From Amphiduros pacificus (lineage: Eukaryota > Annelida > Polychaeta > Phyllodocida > Hesionidae), in contig OX439003.1 of NCBI GenBank assembly GCA_949316495.1, positions 26,697,656 through 26,761,655 of the forward strand: a DNA stretch of 64,000 nucleotides. The letters are read 5' to 3'. Below the pieces are notes generated by a model. The model was not told the origin of the DNA and did not search any database. It saw nothing but the letters and a program-made list of their open reading frames with translations. Shown here one piece after another: positions 50,301 to 61,220 of the stretch (position 1 is the first letter of the stretch; every line of letters starts with the position of its first letter). The translations under genes and the position numbers were made by a program.

Positions 50301-52706
50301 AAAAACATATTATATTCCTCGAGATCGTTTGCGTCATCCCCTGCTCTGAGTTCCACATCACATGTGCAGTGTTCCTCATGCCAAACTACTCGTTATTGAA
50401 ATAAGACTCATCTATATTTAATAATGGACTGTCTGAACTATGGAGAAACAAATTGACTTCTTGCATTGAAAACAAAATAGGACTAGCTAAAAGATCTCAA
50501 TCAGACACAGAAGGATTTTCAATTGATTTTAGATATAAAAGACGCGTCCACAATTTGTACATGGAAAAGGTTACTCAGTTCATGCACTAACAAATCCTAA
50601 GGACATTCTGAGTTCTATTACACCATCAATTTTGATACAATCAGACAGAATCATTGATACTGATCAAATTAGGGCAAATTCAGTGAAAAAAGCTCTGGCA
50701 TAACAATCAAACCTGCCAGATATGCCTTGGTCTTGTAGGTGGAATTGATTCTGACAGATCATCATGCAAAATATGAATACACAATATTAACCAGTGGGTA
50801 CCACTTGGCCATCTCATTGCTAATCTAATCTTTGCATCCCAGACAAAACGAATCAATAAGCTTGCACAATGTTGTGGAGTTGTTATGCCTCACTTGACTT
50901 GTTTTGCCCGATTTCATTATGCCATTAATTCCATTCCATGTCAAGCCTTGAGAGGTTTCTCATGATATTCTGATGTGACCTACATTTGCAGCATTAACCC
51001 AGCTCACGTAACACATTTCATTTTCATATTGCCAGTTCATTCAATACATCAAACCATTGATCATTTTCCCTCTTTTTTCATTCAAAAATGAAACTGTCAC
51101 AATTGTTTGCATGCATCTGTCAAAGTAAAGATAAATATATTTCTCATGGACCCACCAACATTCTGACAGGAACCTTTTTTTAAAGTTTTGAGGAATATCA
51201 CGCTTATCAAGATATCTATAAATTTTGTTATATATTTCAAAACTGTCATATTAACAAGAAGCATTGTTTGTGGTCAGTGACGTATTAATCTATCTTATGG
51301 TATATTTCAATGATTCAACAGGCAGTCAATTTTAAATTTAAAAAAAAAAAAAATGACTGGTTTTTTGGTTTTATAATTATGATACAAACAAAAAACACAT
51401 TTGTTGCTCAAAGTTCACAGAAAATTGGAACATATTGTGTAATATTCTGTAATTTTGATAATTCTCCAAACACATTTATCATGACTGCAATAAATATTGA
51501 TGATGAGTATAACACAAGGTGGATAAGGTATATCTAATCATTTGAAGAGGCTACAGCACTTGGTAAATTCTCTTGATCATGAGTTTACCCTCAGCATCAG
51601 CATATTTTTTGTGGTGGAATGCGAAGACCGACAAAAAATGAAAAAAAAAGCAATTTTGACCCTAAGTTTTGAAATAATTATGTTAATTCAAAATATACAA
51701 GCTAAAAATCAACCTGTATTCACCTGGTAAAAATACAAATTTATTCAAAGACATAACATTTCTAATATTTCTAAAATAAAGTTTCATCTGAAAATACTGA
51801 TGATTTATAAAGTGCAGTATCATTTATAAAGTGCAGAGCATTTGGAATGCGCTGATTTAAGTTCATTCTTTCTGATACTCCATACATTAGCTTCACCTTT
51901 CTTGCAAGGCCATTACTGCCATGTGAAATAACACTGACTTTACACGGGAAAAAAACCTGAAATCTCACTCTCCCACATATGGTTCAAATTACAGGCCTCT
52001 CTTGACAACCATATATCATATAACCATCTGACAATGCTCACCTAAGCACTCATCACTCAATCATTTCAATTATCTCTCAATAATCAATGATATCTATTTT
52101 CTCCTTCTCCAATATGTTTATTTTTTTCCGTCGTGGAAGCAAGGAGGCCGGGATGTGGAGTGATGGGAGAGAGGCTGCGAGGAGAGCGATGGCTGACAGC
52201 TCACAGAGCAGGAGAGCTCGGCTCAATGCAGTGCTGGGAGATAGGGGAGCATCAGGATAGCCAGCCTGAAAAAGTACTAATCCCATGTGTCAACACAACA
52301 CACATATACATATTACAGTGCACCATCCCTAACACCGTAAAATGCCTCTCAAATTAAATCCAAATGGAGCAAGCATTTAGTTGATTTTATAATCTATAAC
52401 TCACTTGTCCATATTAAATGATTTCCACTCTAACTCAATATTGGTTGATTTCAAGATGTAATAATTGTTGGCTTCATAATATATCCATGGAACTCATTAT
52501 CACTCATTTTTTGGAGCATTTTCTTGTAATATTTAACAATATGATTTTACATTTACATTTATCACACTCAAACTATCAAACTTATCAAACTAAATACCCC
52601 TCCAAACCATTGAGTTAATATAGAAACATATGTACCTTTAGTTTTAGAATATAGTGTTTATATATAACAAGAAAAAACAACAACTTCACACTAGAAATGG
52701 AATTTA
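47365..52706. other. Intronic DNA, no gene recognised
   Basis: Mostly AT-rich unique sequence. Slightly GC-richer patches at 47370-47560, 48000-48200 and 52130-52260 show no convincing frame. An open plus-strand stretch at about 50424-50588 (NGLSELWRNKL, FRYKRRVHNLYMEK) looks protein-like but matches nothing I know and has no splice context. A short poly-A run lies at about 51340. Confidence 0.4.
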
Positions 52707-52709
52707 CAA

Positions 52710-53284
52710 TAGTCTTCCCGATAGTCACCAGACCTTCAACGGACCGAAAACATTTTTACCGGACCGAAAAAAAGAAGAAAGAATATCAGCGTGAAAAGTA
52801 AGCAAGCCAGATACAAGCTTCCCAAACGGCGATATAATTAAAATCTTTGTTTTATTTTACACACAGAAATATTCTGACAAGTGTCAGCAATAGTCCGCCT
52901 TCATTTAATAAGTTTAAAGTATGCACAAGTCAGAGAAAATGCAAGTTTAATAATGCTTAAATATGCGTGTAAGACACGAGGTCGTCATTACGAAAACCGG
53001 AAGTGACGGGGACAGGCTCTTATTTTTGGCGCGAAAATGATCAGTCGCTATTCATTCGTATTGAAAATATTAATTTATTGCGCAAAGATGGATCCCTGAC
53101 ACTTCGTATTTACATTTTACGTTAAAAATGACTGCCGATCATATCGAGGGATAAGTTTTGAGAAAAGTTAGAATTTTCACAAAATACATGTCGGACATGA
53201 GGTCCGACTACGGCGGAAAATATGCCAGACCGTGGCAAAAACTATCAGTCAGGACCGGCGGTCCGGCGGTTATCGGGAAGACTG
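52710..53284. mobile_element. Non-autonomous TIR element, CpG-rich, 575 bp
   Basis: AGTCTTCCCGATA at 52711-52723 and its exact complement TATCGGGAAGACT at 53271-53283 bound the element. With one more base the ends are TAG.../...CTG, and the flanks show a possible 3-bp duplication, CAA (52707-52709 and 53285-53287). Subterminal GGACCG/CGGTCC words occur at both ends. CpG is abundant, unlike the surrounding intron, suggesting a young insertion or an unmethylated element. There is no transposase frame, and the superfamily is uncertain. Confidence 0.65.
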
Positions 53285-53287
53285 CAA

Positions 53288-55689
53288 TATCTACTTTTTC
53301 ACATTATCAAACCTAGATGATTTCACCACTGCCATTATAATAATGGATCTTGTTGCATGATAATTAAATCAACCCATTAAGAAATTATACAACAGCCAAG
53401 GCAGCATTCCAAATCATGTGCCATATTGAAGAGTACAACTCCTTGACTAAATGACAGGCTTGTTTCTTACCCCCTAAATATACAAATATTTAATATCATG
53501 ATCATAGCATATTTGGAATCCATTGATTCGTGTTCCCACATCCACACTTCCATGCCAGAACATAACTTGCACTCCACATGATCATGATGATAAGATGTGA
53601 TATCAATATTTACTAGGATACAAACCAGAATAACATATCATTTCTAGGAATAGTGTCACCTTCTGGAAATAATGCCAGGCTGATTTCTACCTTACTACTG
53701 ATCCTGTTTCTCTCACACTGGTTAAATGAGCAGTTGGGACCAAGCTTCTATCTGATGATTGATATTAGTGATTAATGGAGCCACATTCCAGCTTTACTTA
53801 ACCATAATTCCATGGATATTGTGGATAAATGGCTAAACCTGATATTTTTTGGAAAATATATTATACTAAGTTAACAATGATCCTGACATTTAATTGAAAA
53901 GATTATAAATTGTATGTAGCTGTAGTATCTTTAAATATTACTACAGTTATTGTATGCCATGTATAATACTTGTCAGACACATAAAACACACTTGCTACAC
54001 TTGGGCATGAGAAGCATCATAACCTTTTCAAGGCATATATACAAAGCCCTGTATAAAGTGACCTCTACTTGATCCCCAGGCCACTGTGACCATGGTGGTA
54101 TTGCCAACTGCATCCTTGTCATTATTCACCGGTGTTTAACCGTCTGCAGGCCACACTTTCCAACAATAATCAACGTAACCTATTCCTAGGTTTAATTGGC
54201 ATAATTTGTATCAATTCAACACAACTAAACTATCAGCAAAAAATGGCAATTTACTTTGTTTTTCTTACTCTACCATTTTGTCTGACAATTAACTTTACCT
54301 TTTTGAATGACACTTACTCACGCTGCTATTTTGGTGAGTAAATATGATAAAAATCTAATTGTTCATTATCGTATTGACTAGATCAATAGATAATTAATAT
54401 GATAGGAATGTAAGATGTTTTAAGACTTCTTTTCTGTAAAAAAACCACAAGTTGTATTCATTTTTGTTTATCCTGCTCCCATATCCTGAATCCCATATTT
54501 CCCATGATGCCATTAAGCTGCTATCCCACAATCCCTGTGGTGATCCAGGTCTGCCATGACCCACGCTACTCTCCGCCCTTGTTCTCTTGTCTGGTCACCA
54601 CATCGCACTGGGACCCCATCTTCCTGCTGGGTGTCATCCGTTTGTTCAGAGAAATTGTACCCTTCTCTTCTCTACTCATTGAAATGTCAATTTCCTAAGT
54701 GATTTATTGAGCCTCATAAGACTTTGAAATGTCTCAGATGACCTTGGTATGTTGGCCTTGACCTTAGACAAGTAGTAAGCATGTGCAAAGTTCATAAAGC
54801 TCCACAGCATTGCTCATATTTATTGTGTTGGGATTAGCCCAACATCTGTGTCAGTCTGCATTAGCACTAAGTACGTGTCTGTCTCATCAAGAGCCAGTTA
54901 TATAATCATTGCCATTATACTGAAGCAGTTATATTTGTCCAATCAAAAAAATATTATATCAATAATAACAATGTTGATATATATGATTTCTCATTATATA
55001 GCCAGAAAATCTGATAGGGTTGAGTTATAAACAATTACGTGGAATCCCTAAAATGCTACAATGAGAAAGGTTGATAGATTCAAAATGATGCCGAAAAGAC
55101 TATATACCTCTATTTCCTGTCCCAATCGTAGTGGATTATTTGAGCAATATCTGTTTCTTTGTTAAATAAATGGATAAAGAAATAATGTGATACAATAAGG
55201 ATTTCTTATTGTTAACTAATGTAAAATTCTGCTTTACCCCAAGACAAGAAAAAACCCTTGAATCATGGAGTGGGTTTTTATAATATAAATCACATCTTAT
55301 CAAGACTCTTTCTATGTTTAGACATTACTCAGGTAGAAGCTTATGTCACAAAGTGAATCCCTGGGAAACTTGAGAAAAATCCATCTTACTTTGGCTGAAA
55401 GCCTTTGGAGATTTCTTATCAAAATATATGACTCCATGATTTATATACTATGGGATATTTGTTCATGAGGAGAGAGTTGGTGATTAATTGCTAGCCAGAT
55501 ACTGAAGAAATTAATCTCTGTTTGTTCAGTTATGTTTTTATGCAGGTCATTGCAGAAAAAAACAAAGCAAACAAAACATAAATAAGACAATAAAAAACAA
55601 ATACAACCATGGTTTATTGCAATGTATTCTTATGTTATTCTCATGTGGAAGATTTGAAGTAAACAGAGGCCAATGGCTTTAGATCTATG
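53288..55689. other. Intronic DNA, nothing seen
   Basis: AT-rich unique sequence. A GC-richer patch at about 54480-54680 has an open frame without recognisable domain. Confidence 0.45.
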
Positions 55690-55995
55690 CTGATCACTGC
55701 TTTTTTAATGGAAATTTTCTCATAAATGATCATTCAAATCCTTTTCCAGGGCAGACTTGAGCAGATAATAACTTTGACCAATCAGAATGCATGTTAAATA
55801 TTGAATTTCTGATAAATTGTAACAAAATGGCCAAAATTCTGGCCTAAATGGAAAAAAGATAGAATTGGTTCCCTGAAAATACAACATCTTTCCTACTAAT
55901 TGCTAAGACCAGTTTAAGTTCAGAAAAGATCAAACTTGACAGACAGATCCCCCTCCCGCCATCACTGCAGAAGCTATGCAGTCTATGTCATGATT
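55690..55995. repeat. Dispersed repeat family, copy 2
   Basis: Related in the same orientation to 12770-13165 (TTTGACCAATCA, TATTGAATTTC, GATAGAATTGGTTCCCTG, AGAAGCTATGC). It is about 90 bp shorter through internal deletions. No open frame; family not recognised. Confidence 0.65.
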
Positions 55996-55999
55996 TTTC

Positions 56000-56920
56000 A
56001 CATTTGTGCCTCACCTCATAATTTTGAAAGGTTGTTATGATTTATCACATTTATCAAGACATGACCTATTCGTCTTATTTCCAGATGAAATCTTGCTTGC
56101 TGTAATATATTTGAACAATTTATACAAACATAATTATCTGTATTTCATCATTCATGATACACCACACAATGCAAAACTCTCACAAAATTAATGCTCAAGG
56201 TCATCTATTGATGGGAATGATTTCTGAGGTCAGAGGCATTCAGAGTGCTATACAATGACCTCATGTGTCACAGTCTAACCAATGTGGTTGCTTGACATGA
56301 CAGACAAATTGCCTTCCAGTTCCCTAATGGCATTGACACCCTGTCTTTCAGCTGACAACCTTTCCTGATAAAAGACCATTTGTGACCAGAGATATAGAAA
56401 CACAACCTTGGCAGAAGCAGGAATAACTTGAGATGCCATTTTATGCATTCAAGGACAATATTATTCACATGATATACTGTGAATCTATGTATATTGCAAA
56501 ATGATAACATTTTGCTTCAGGGCATTTAGATCATGATATTGACAAGCTTGTCAAACGTATAACCATAGTGACCATAGTAACTGTACATTCTATCGCTATA
56601 TTTCACAACAAGGCAAACAATCTTGTATGCTATGCTCTATTAATTTGTTCTACTTCCCAGACTTATCAGTTTGAAAACAAACATTAGAGAATCATGTCCC
56701 ACAGGATCAAGATGGCACCCTATCTGGTCATGCAGGATTGTTGTGTGACTCTTTGGTCATGTATAAGGTGTGGCTCAAATAAGCTGACTTTGTGGGCTCG
56801 TGTGACCCTGGGTCTGTGAGCTCATTTGCTAACACTGCTGTGTTATCCAATGGTTGTATTGTCTCAAATGTTAATAGGATGAAATCATCAGAAGAATAGG
56901 AGTACAGGCCTGAATCCAAG
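56000..56920. other. Intronic DNA, nothing seen
   Basis: AT-rich unique sequence without supported features. Confidence 0.45.
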
Positions 56921-57219
56921 CTACGAGGACTGGCCCAGCCAGTTGGCCTGTGTTATACCACATATCTGGTGCTGTGTGGTGGGCGGGTCTGACTCTGAGC
57001 TACTAGGACTGGCCCAGCCAGTTGGCCTGTGTTATACCACATATCTGGTGCTGTGTGGTGGGTGGGTCTGACTCTGAGCTACTAGGACTGGCCCAGCCAG
57101 TTGGCCCGTGTTATACTACATATCTGGTGCTGTGTGGTGGGTGGGTCTGACTCCAAGCTACTAGGACTGGCCCAGCCAGTTGGCCCGTGTTATACCACAT
57201 ATCTGGTGCTGTGTGCCTG
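56921..57219. repeat. 79-bp tandem repeat, nearly four copies
   Basis: Copies start with CTACGAGGACTGG or CTACTAGGACTGG at 56921, 57000, 57079 and 57158, exactly 79 bp apart. The last copy stops at about 57219. They differ at only a few bases, so expansion is recent. Each contains GGCCCAGCCAGTTGGCC and GGTGCTGTGTGG. Confidence 0.97.
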
Positions 57220-57270
57220 TCGCTTTGCAATCATCCCTGCCCCATGTATAGCAACCTCATATCACATGAG

Positions 57271-57581
57271 TTTGTTTGTTTGTTTGTTTGGGGTTTTACA
57301 TCACTTTCAACATTATTTCAATCATTTCATGATGAGACCTACTTGTAGCAGATATAGTGCTGCCTCACTGAATTGTCATGTCATGTCGCAAGTCCTTGAC
57401 ATGACAACCCACCTGGTCACAGATTTACAAGGACAATGGGTTAACCCTTTAGGCACGGGCCTCAGCTCATATGGGAAATTGTATCATGAGTTCAATCTCG
57501 GCAAGGCCGGGGTTTGAATCCACGACCTTTGGATCACCACAGAGGAACTGGTGCTAATAAGCTGGCACTCTAACCAACTGG
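57271..57581 (-). repeat. tRNA-derived SINE with perfect 16-bp target duplication
   Basis: CCTCATATCACATGAG occurs directly on both sides (57255-57270 and 57582-57597). Read on the minus strand, the element starts CAGTTGGTTAGAGTG, a tRNA head missing its first dozen or so bases. A B box GGATTCAAACCC follows, then a 200-bp body. It ends in (CAAA)n, seen as (TTTG)n on plus at 57271-57290. This is a hallmark LINE-mediated, slightly 5'-truncated insertion. Bodies of this type with TTTG tails are, as I recall, common in molluscs and brachiopods. Confidence 0.9.
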
Positions 57582-57879
57582 CCTCATATCACATGAGATC
57601 GGTCACCAAGGTATGAATATCTATAACGCGACATTTATATAAAAATGTATTTTCAAGCTATTGTCTCTGAGCAACAATATAGATCCATCAAAGTGGGTAA
57701 ATACTTGACCAATGTGAGCCAGTTCCAGTTTGCTTTGTATTCATGTGTACTCTACCAGGATAATTGTATACAGTGACCGGCAGTCAAATCCAGACATTTA
57801 CATGTTTTTCACTCCCGATTTTCACAATACCTTTCAAAACTGTGTAAAAACTGCTCACATCGAAAGAAGATCTTCGACT

Positions 57880-58178
57880 TTAACGGTCTGTGGAATTTTA
57901 ATGATAACAGTTCAATATTAACAGAAATAGCGTGATTTTCACGCATTCAGTAAAACTGCAGATTGTCCGAGTTTCCATTGAGTTATACGGTGATCTTGGT
58001 CACGTCACCACTTCTGACGTCATTTGACAGTGACAACATCACTCGTCCCGTGAAAACAAATAAACACTTCTAGCGTTTTGAAAGGCACAGGAATTAAAAG
58101 GTGACGTGTGAGACACAATATTCAGCTCAATTGCAATTAGTACAACACAGTTTTACTCGATATTTGACCGAATTAAAA
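57880..58178 (+). promoter_or_regulatory. CpG-rich promoter-like region
   Basis: CpG density rises here. The stretch includes a full cAMP-response palindrome TGACGTCA (about 58014-58021), GGTCACGTCACC and GGTGACGTG. It sits just upstream of an ATG frame at 58179. No TATA box is evident. It could be the promoter of a small nested gene or a young inserted element, as no flanking repeats were found. Confidence 0.3.
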
Positions 58179-58430
58179 ATGTCCGAGTTACTGAGATCTG
58201 CCGGTTTCGGACAGTTGCCGGTCACTGTACAGCAAGAGCACATGGTGACCTTTAATGAACTGGCAGTTGACCCAATCAATATATTGAGAGCAATGAAACT
58301 GTTGACCAAACTGGAATTGGAGCTCTCTGAATTCATAAGATATTTATCTGAACAAATAGTCAAAATAATTATTATCATACATTCTGTTGATTCAAAAAAA
58401 GAATGTAAATATCTCATATTTTTAATCTAG
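58179..58430 (+). CDS. Possible nested first exon or small ORF
   Basis: An ATG in acceptable context (AAAATGTCC) opens 83 codons. The peptide begins MSELLRSAGFGQLPVTVQQE and includes ELAVDPINILRAMKLLTKLE. The first 55 residues look protein-like, with an amphipathic Leu-rich stretch, and CpG-containing codons are frequent. The end (IIIIIHSVDSKKECKYLIFLI) looks like read-through into intron, but I cannot pick a donor site. No family is recognised. It lies within the ANKS1 intron on the opposite strand, 1 kb from an ANKS1 exon. Confidence 0.3.
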   Translation: MSELLRSAGFGQLPVTVQQEHMVTFNELAVDPINILRAMKLLTKLELELSEFIRYLSEQIVKIIIIIHSVDSKKECKYLIFLI

Positions 58431-59388
58431 CTTGATTGACCTTGAGGTCCTTGTCCTGCTAATATATTACTTGATTATTTCTAGCATTACTACCACTTTG
58501 TCCTATAGGGTCAACAGCAATCTGAGATTTCTCACTTCTGTCAAGGCACTGAATGGGAAAGGCTTGCTCTCATATTACGCCACAGGGTGCTGCACCATGA
58601 AGCCACTTATGTAATCAGACCTACACATGCATTTAGGCACTTGCTAATAATTCTACAAGCTCTTGAAATCTCCAAGAAGGCCATTTGACCCTTAAGATAT
58701 TTACCTGACCCTAAATTGACCATCTTTTTTTTTTTGCGTTTGTGCTCTGTGTGGCACCATGGCTCTGTGGTGCTGCGCAATGTGGCGTAAAAAGGGAGTA
58801 AGTTGGGGGGAAACACTGTTTCAGTTTGATGACTACAGGCAACCCAACAAAGCTTGAAAATGCTATGCCACTGTTGTAATTTCATATTTCTGTCATATTC
58901 TAAGATAATAACTTCCCCTTGAGAACATGATCACTGTTGATATCTCTTCCTCAAGAGGCCATAACATTTTATTTTAACAGCTTCATTTGATATTATAGGT
59001 TGACATTTTAAATTCTGCTTATGAAAAATAAGGAAACGTTTCAAAATATTCCACTATGAGTAGCAGTGACACATCTGTCTGGTCCATCATAAAGGGGACG
59101 AGTGGATCGAGCAGAACTGTTCACATTCTTAACATAAAACTGTATAACAATAACAGGTGTGCATGACCATATAGTCATGCAACAACTACCTGTGAAATCA
59201 TATCTCAACTTTGCGTGACCAAATATATGTTTTGAACTCACTGATAATGAAATTTTTTAAAAATACAGAATAAACCATAATAGTTTTGCTTCCTGCATGA
59301 AAAATAATTTTGCTTCCTGCATGAAAAATTTCCTTTAAAATGAATGCCAAATGAAGGCAATTTGAGAAGTGATAAGAAGGCTGTTTAC
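58431..59388. other. Intronic DNA, nothing seen
   Basis: Sequence just downstream of the first visible ANKS1 exon. A TGCTGC/GTGGCACCATGG patch at 58570-58800 has no recognisable frame. Confidence 0.45.
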
Positions 59389-59457
59389 CTGTGTCCGTTG
59401 AGGGCAGCATGGTGGAGGGGGGTGTATCCATTGCTGTCTTGGCAGTTGGGATTGGCA
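59389..59457 (-). CDS. ANKS1: ANKS1 ortholog, ankyrin-repeat exon (first exon in window)
   Basis: Internal 69-bp exon. On the minus strand the acceptor reads gtttacgccgcag and the donor ACACAG|gtaaac. One base completes an upstream codon, 22 codons follow and two bases (AG) remain, giving phase 2 at the donor. The peptide is [22 protein letters not shown], containing the ankyrin [11 protein letters not shown] helix. It matches my memory of ANKS1A ([19 protein letters not shown]). The two leftover bases join the C at 32486 to make Ser, giving NGH-S-TVVQMLL, the correct continuation of the repeat. In vertebrates this segment follows exon 1, so the start-codon exon probably lies to the right of the window. 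Confidence 0.93.
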
Positions 59458-60600
59458 CTGCGGCGTAAACTAAAAGTAGACAAAATATTTGCTTAAGACC
59501 ACATATTTTATAGTCAAAATTCATTTGAAATTGCTGTTCTCCTTTCCTGAAACATGGCAACTGATCAAAATACACTCATTTTTTCTAATTTTCTTTATTG
59601 ATTTTCCTTTCTGCTCAAAAATACATAAAACATCATTTATCATCAGCAGTTATGATAGCATTATGTCTTTCTATAATTTGTCTGTACTTTTCCTCTCGGA
59701 GCAGAGAAAGTGTGTCCTCTGTGAGGTTATAAGACAGAACTTGGAGGCGTACGGCACTTTGATGCTGAGACGAGCAGACACTTACTTGCCTTCCTGGCCA
59801 TCTGAGACAATAATGTCTGCATATCATACATGCAGTATCAGTCACGCAATAAAAAATACCTTTCAGAATGCATCAGCATCACATAAATTTGATTCTATCA
59901 ACATCAAATACATTTGAGTGTATTTTTTACACTCTTTAAATTATAGAAACCATTCAAAATTAAGAGTAAAAAAATTATTTTATTTTACAAAGATTTATTC
60001 ATTAATCATGTTCAATTTGGAGAGCAAATGGTGAGTAAGAGTCATGTAGGTGTGGCCATACAGCTATATATACGAGAGAGAGAAGCCGCCTGATGAGGCA
60101 CCAGTCTGAGTGATCCCACGTCTTCCAAGGCAGGCACCGCCATATGTTGTGTCTGCTATTTCTGTCTTTAACAGTGTGCCACTATTGATGTTTGCATTTA
60201 ACCAAATAGCAGCTCAACAGCACAAATGTCCACCTCTGTTCGCTTAACTACGACTAAACATTTGATTTTATTTTCGGCTATCCTGGGTATTAACCACTTA
60301 GTCTCTGTTTTAAACACATTTTATCCGAGGCTGATCTCCCCGGGTCATTGCCAACACCTTTCCTTGGCCATTTGTTTTATTGGGTGATGGAATTGATGAG
60401 AGGCAGGTATTAAATAAGACCCAGCCCCCGTGTGATGCTGAACACTGTGGGGAGAGAAGTGCTGGTCCATTAATGGCACCCTGGACCCTATCAAAGCTTC
60501 CATTAAACACTGCCCACACTATATCTGAGAAGAAAGATTTATCCACCAGTTTAGTTACACCCAAACTTATCAATATCACCACTGAAATTCTTTTAAAAAA
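59458..60600 (-). other. ANKS1: Start of the next ANKS1 intron (upstream side), no gene recognised
   Basis: This intron continues past the right end of the window, so it is at least 4.5 kb. A frame at 59633-59845 on the minus strand (YNLTEDTLSLLREEKYRQIIE) looks protein-like, but neither strand's frame has a recognisable domain. About 60300-60560 is GC-richer and low-repeat, with ATCAAAG and TTAATGG words, so it is a possible regulatory block. Confidence 0.4.
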
Positions 60601-60601
60601 T

Positions 60602-60735
60602 GGCCGAAATAGCTCAATTGGTAAAGTACTTGCCTTAAGACCCAGGGATTCTCCGTTTGAATCCTGGCCAGTTAATATCTAGCACTATGAGCGGACATTG
60701 TCTGGATTCAGCACTTTATAAACGTTAAATTTACC
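60602..60735 (+). repeat. tRNA-like SINE
   Basis: The A box TAGCTCAATTGG (60610-60621) and B box GTTTGAATCC (60655-60664) are at tRNA spacing. A stretch ending CAGCACTTTATAAACG follows, the kind of 3' end that SINEs share with partner LINEs. Stems of the tRNA cloverleaf do not pair well (the T arm is poor), so this is a retroposed derivative rather than a functional tRNA gene. Confidence 0.65.
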
Positions 60736-61220
60736 TTTTTACACTCTCCTTAAAACTGAACTTTTGAAGAATTGCACCTAAAAAAATAACACACTTATGA
60801 TATATCATTTTGATATGACATAATGTGTATTGATGAAAAGGACTTTTTATCTTGTGTATTTCTTATTTGCGTATCATACCTGTACTCCCTTCTGTTTAAA
60901 GCAAATAGTGTGGTCAGTGAAATTACATTCCTATTGTTACCATTACCATATTTGGTGTTTGTGTCTTGCAACAGAGCCACTGAGCTGACTACCAAATATT
61001 CTCTTAATGTAAATCAGACTTATGCAGATTAGATGAGTGGTCACTGCGTGGTCATCATGCATATTCCCACTGACCTTCACAGGGCTTTCTCTCCTGTATT
61101 CATGACAAATGCTAATCTTATTATGATGAAAATCATCAACCCTTGCATAACCACTTTTATATCTTTTCTTCAAAGTCTAAATACTTTAAATTAAATGGAT
61201 TATTTATACACATTGAAACA
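60736..61220. other. Intronic DNA, nothing seen
   Basis: AT-rich sequence before the satellite-like array. Short frames only. Confidence 0.45.

Larger units (their letters stand above)
32487..59388 (-). other. ANKS1: ANKS1 intron, about 26.9 kb
   Basis: The interval between two ANKS1 exons is 26,902 bp with phase 2, bounded by donor ACAG|gtaaac and acceptor ggttttcag on the minus strand. It holds most of the window's minisatellites and all of its recognised inverted-repeat DNA elements. No ANKS1 exon is missing, because the peptides on both sides join directly within one ankyrin repeat. Confidence 0.85.

Noticed and set aside
59633-59845. Minus-strand frame near the ANKS1 exon (YNLTEDTLSLLREEKYRQIIE)
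   Set aside because: It has no resemblance to ANKS1 exon 1 and no recognisable domain. The plus strand is equally open.
60601-60672. Functional tRNA gene
   Set aside because: A and B boxes are present, but the T arm and acceptor stem do not pair properly and a SINE-type 3' region follows.
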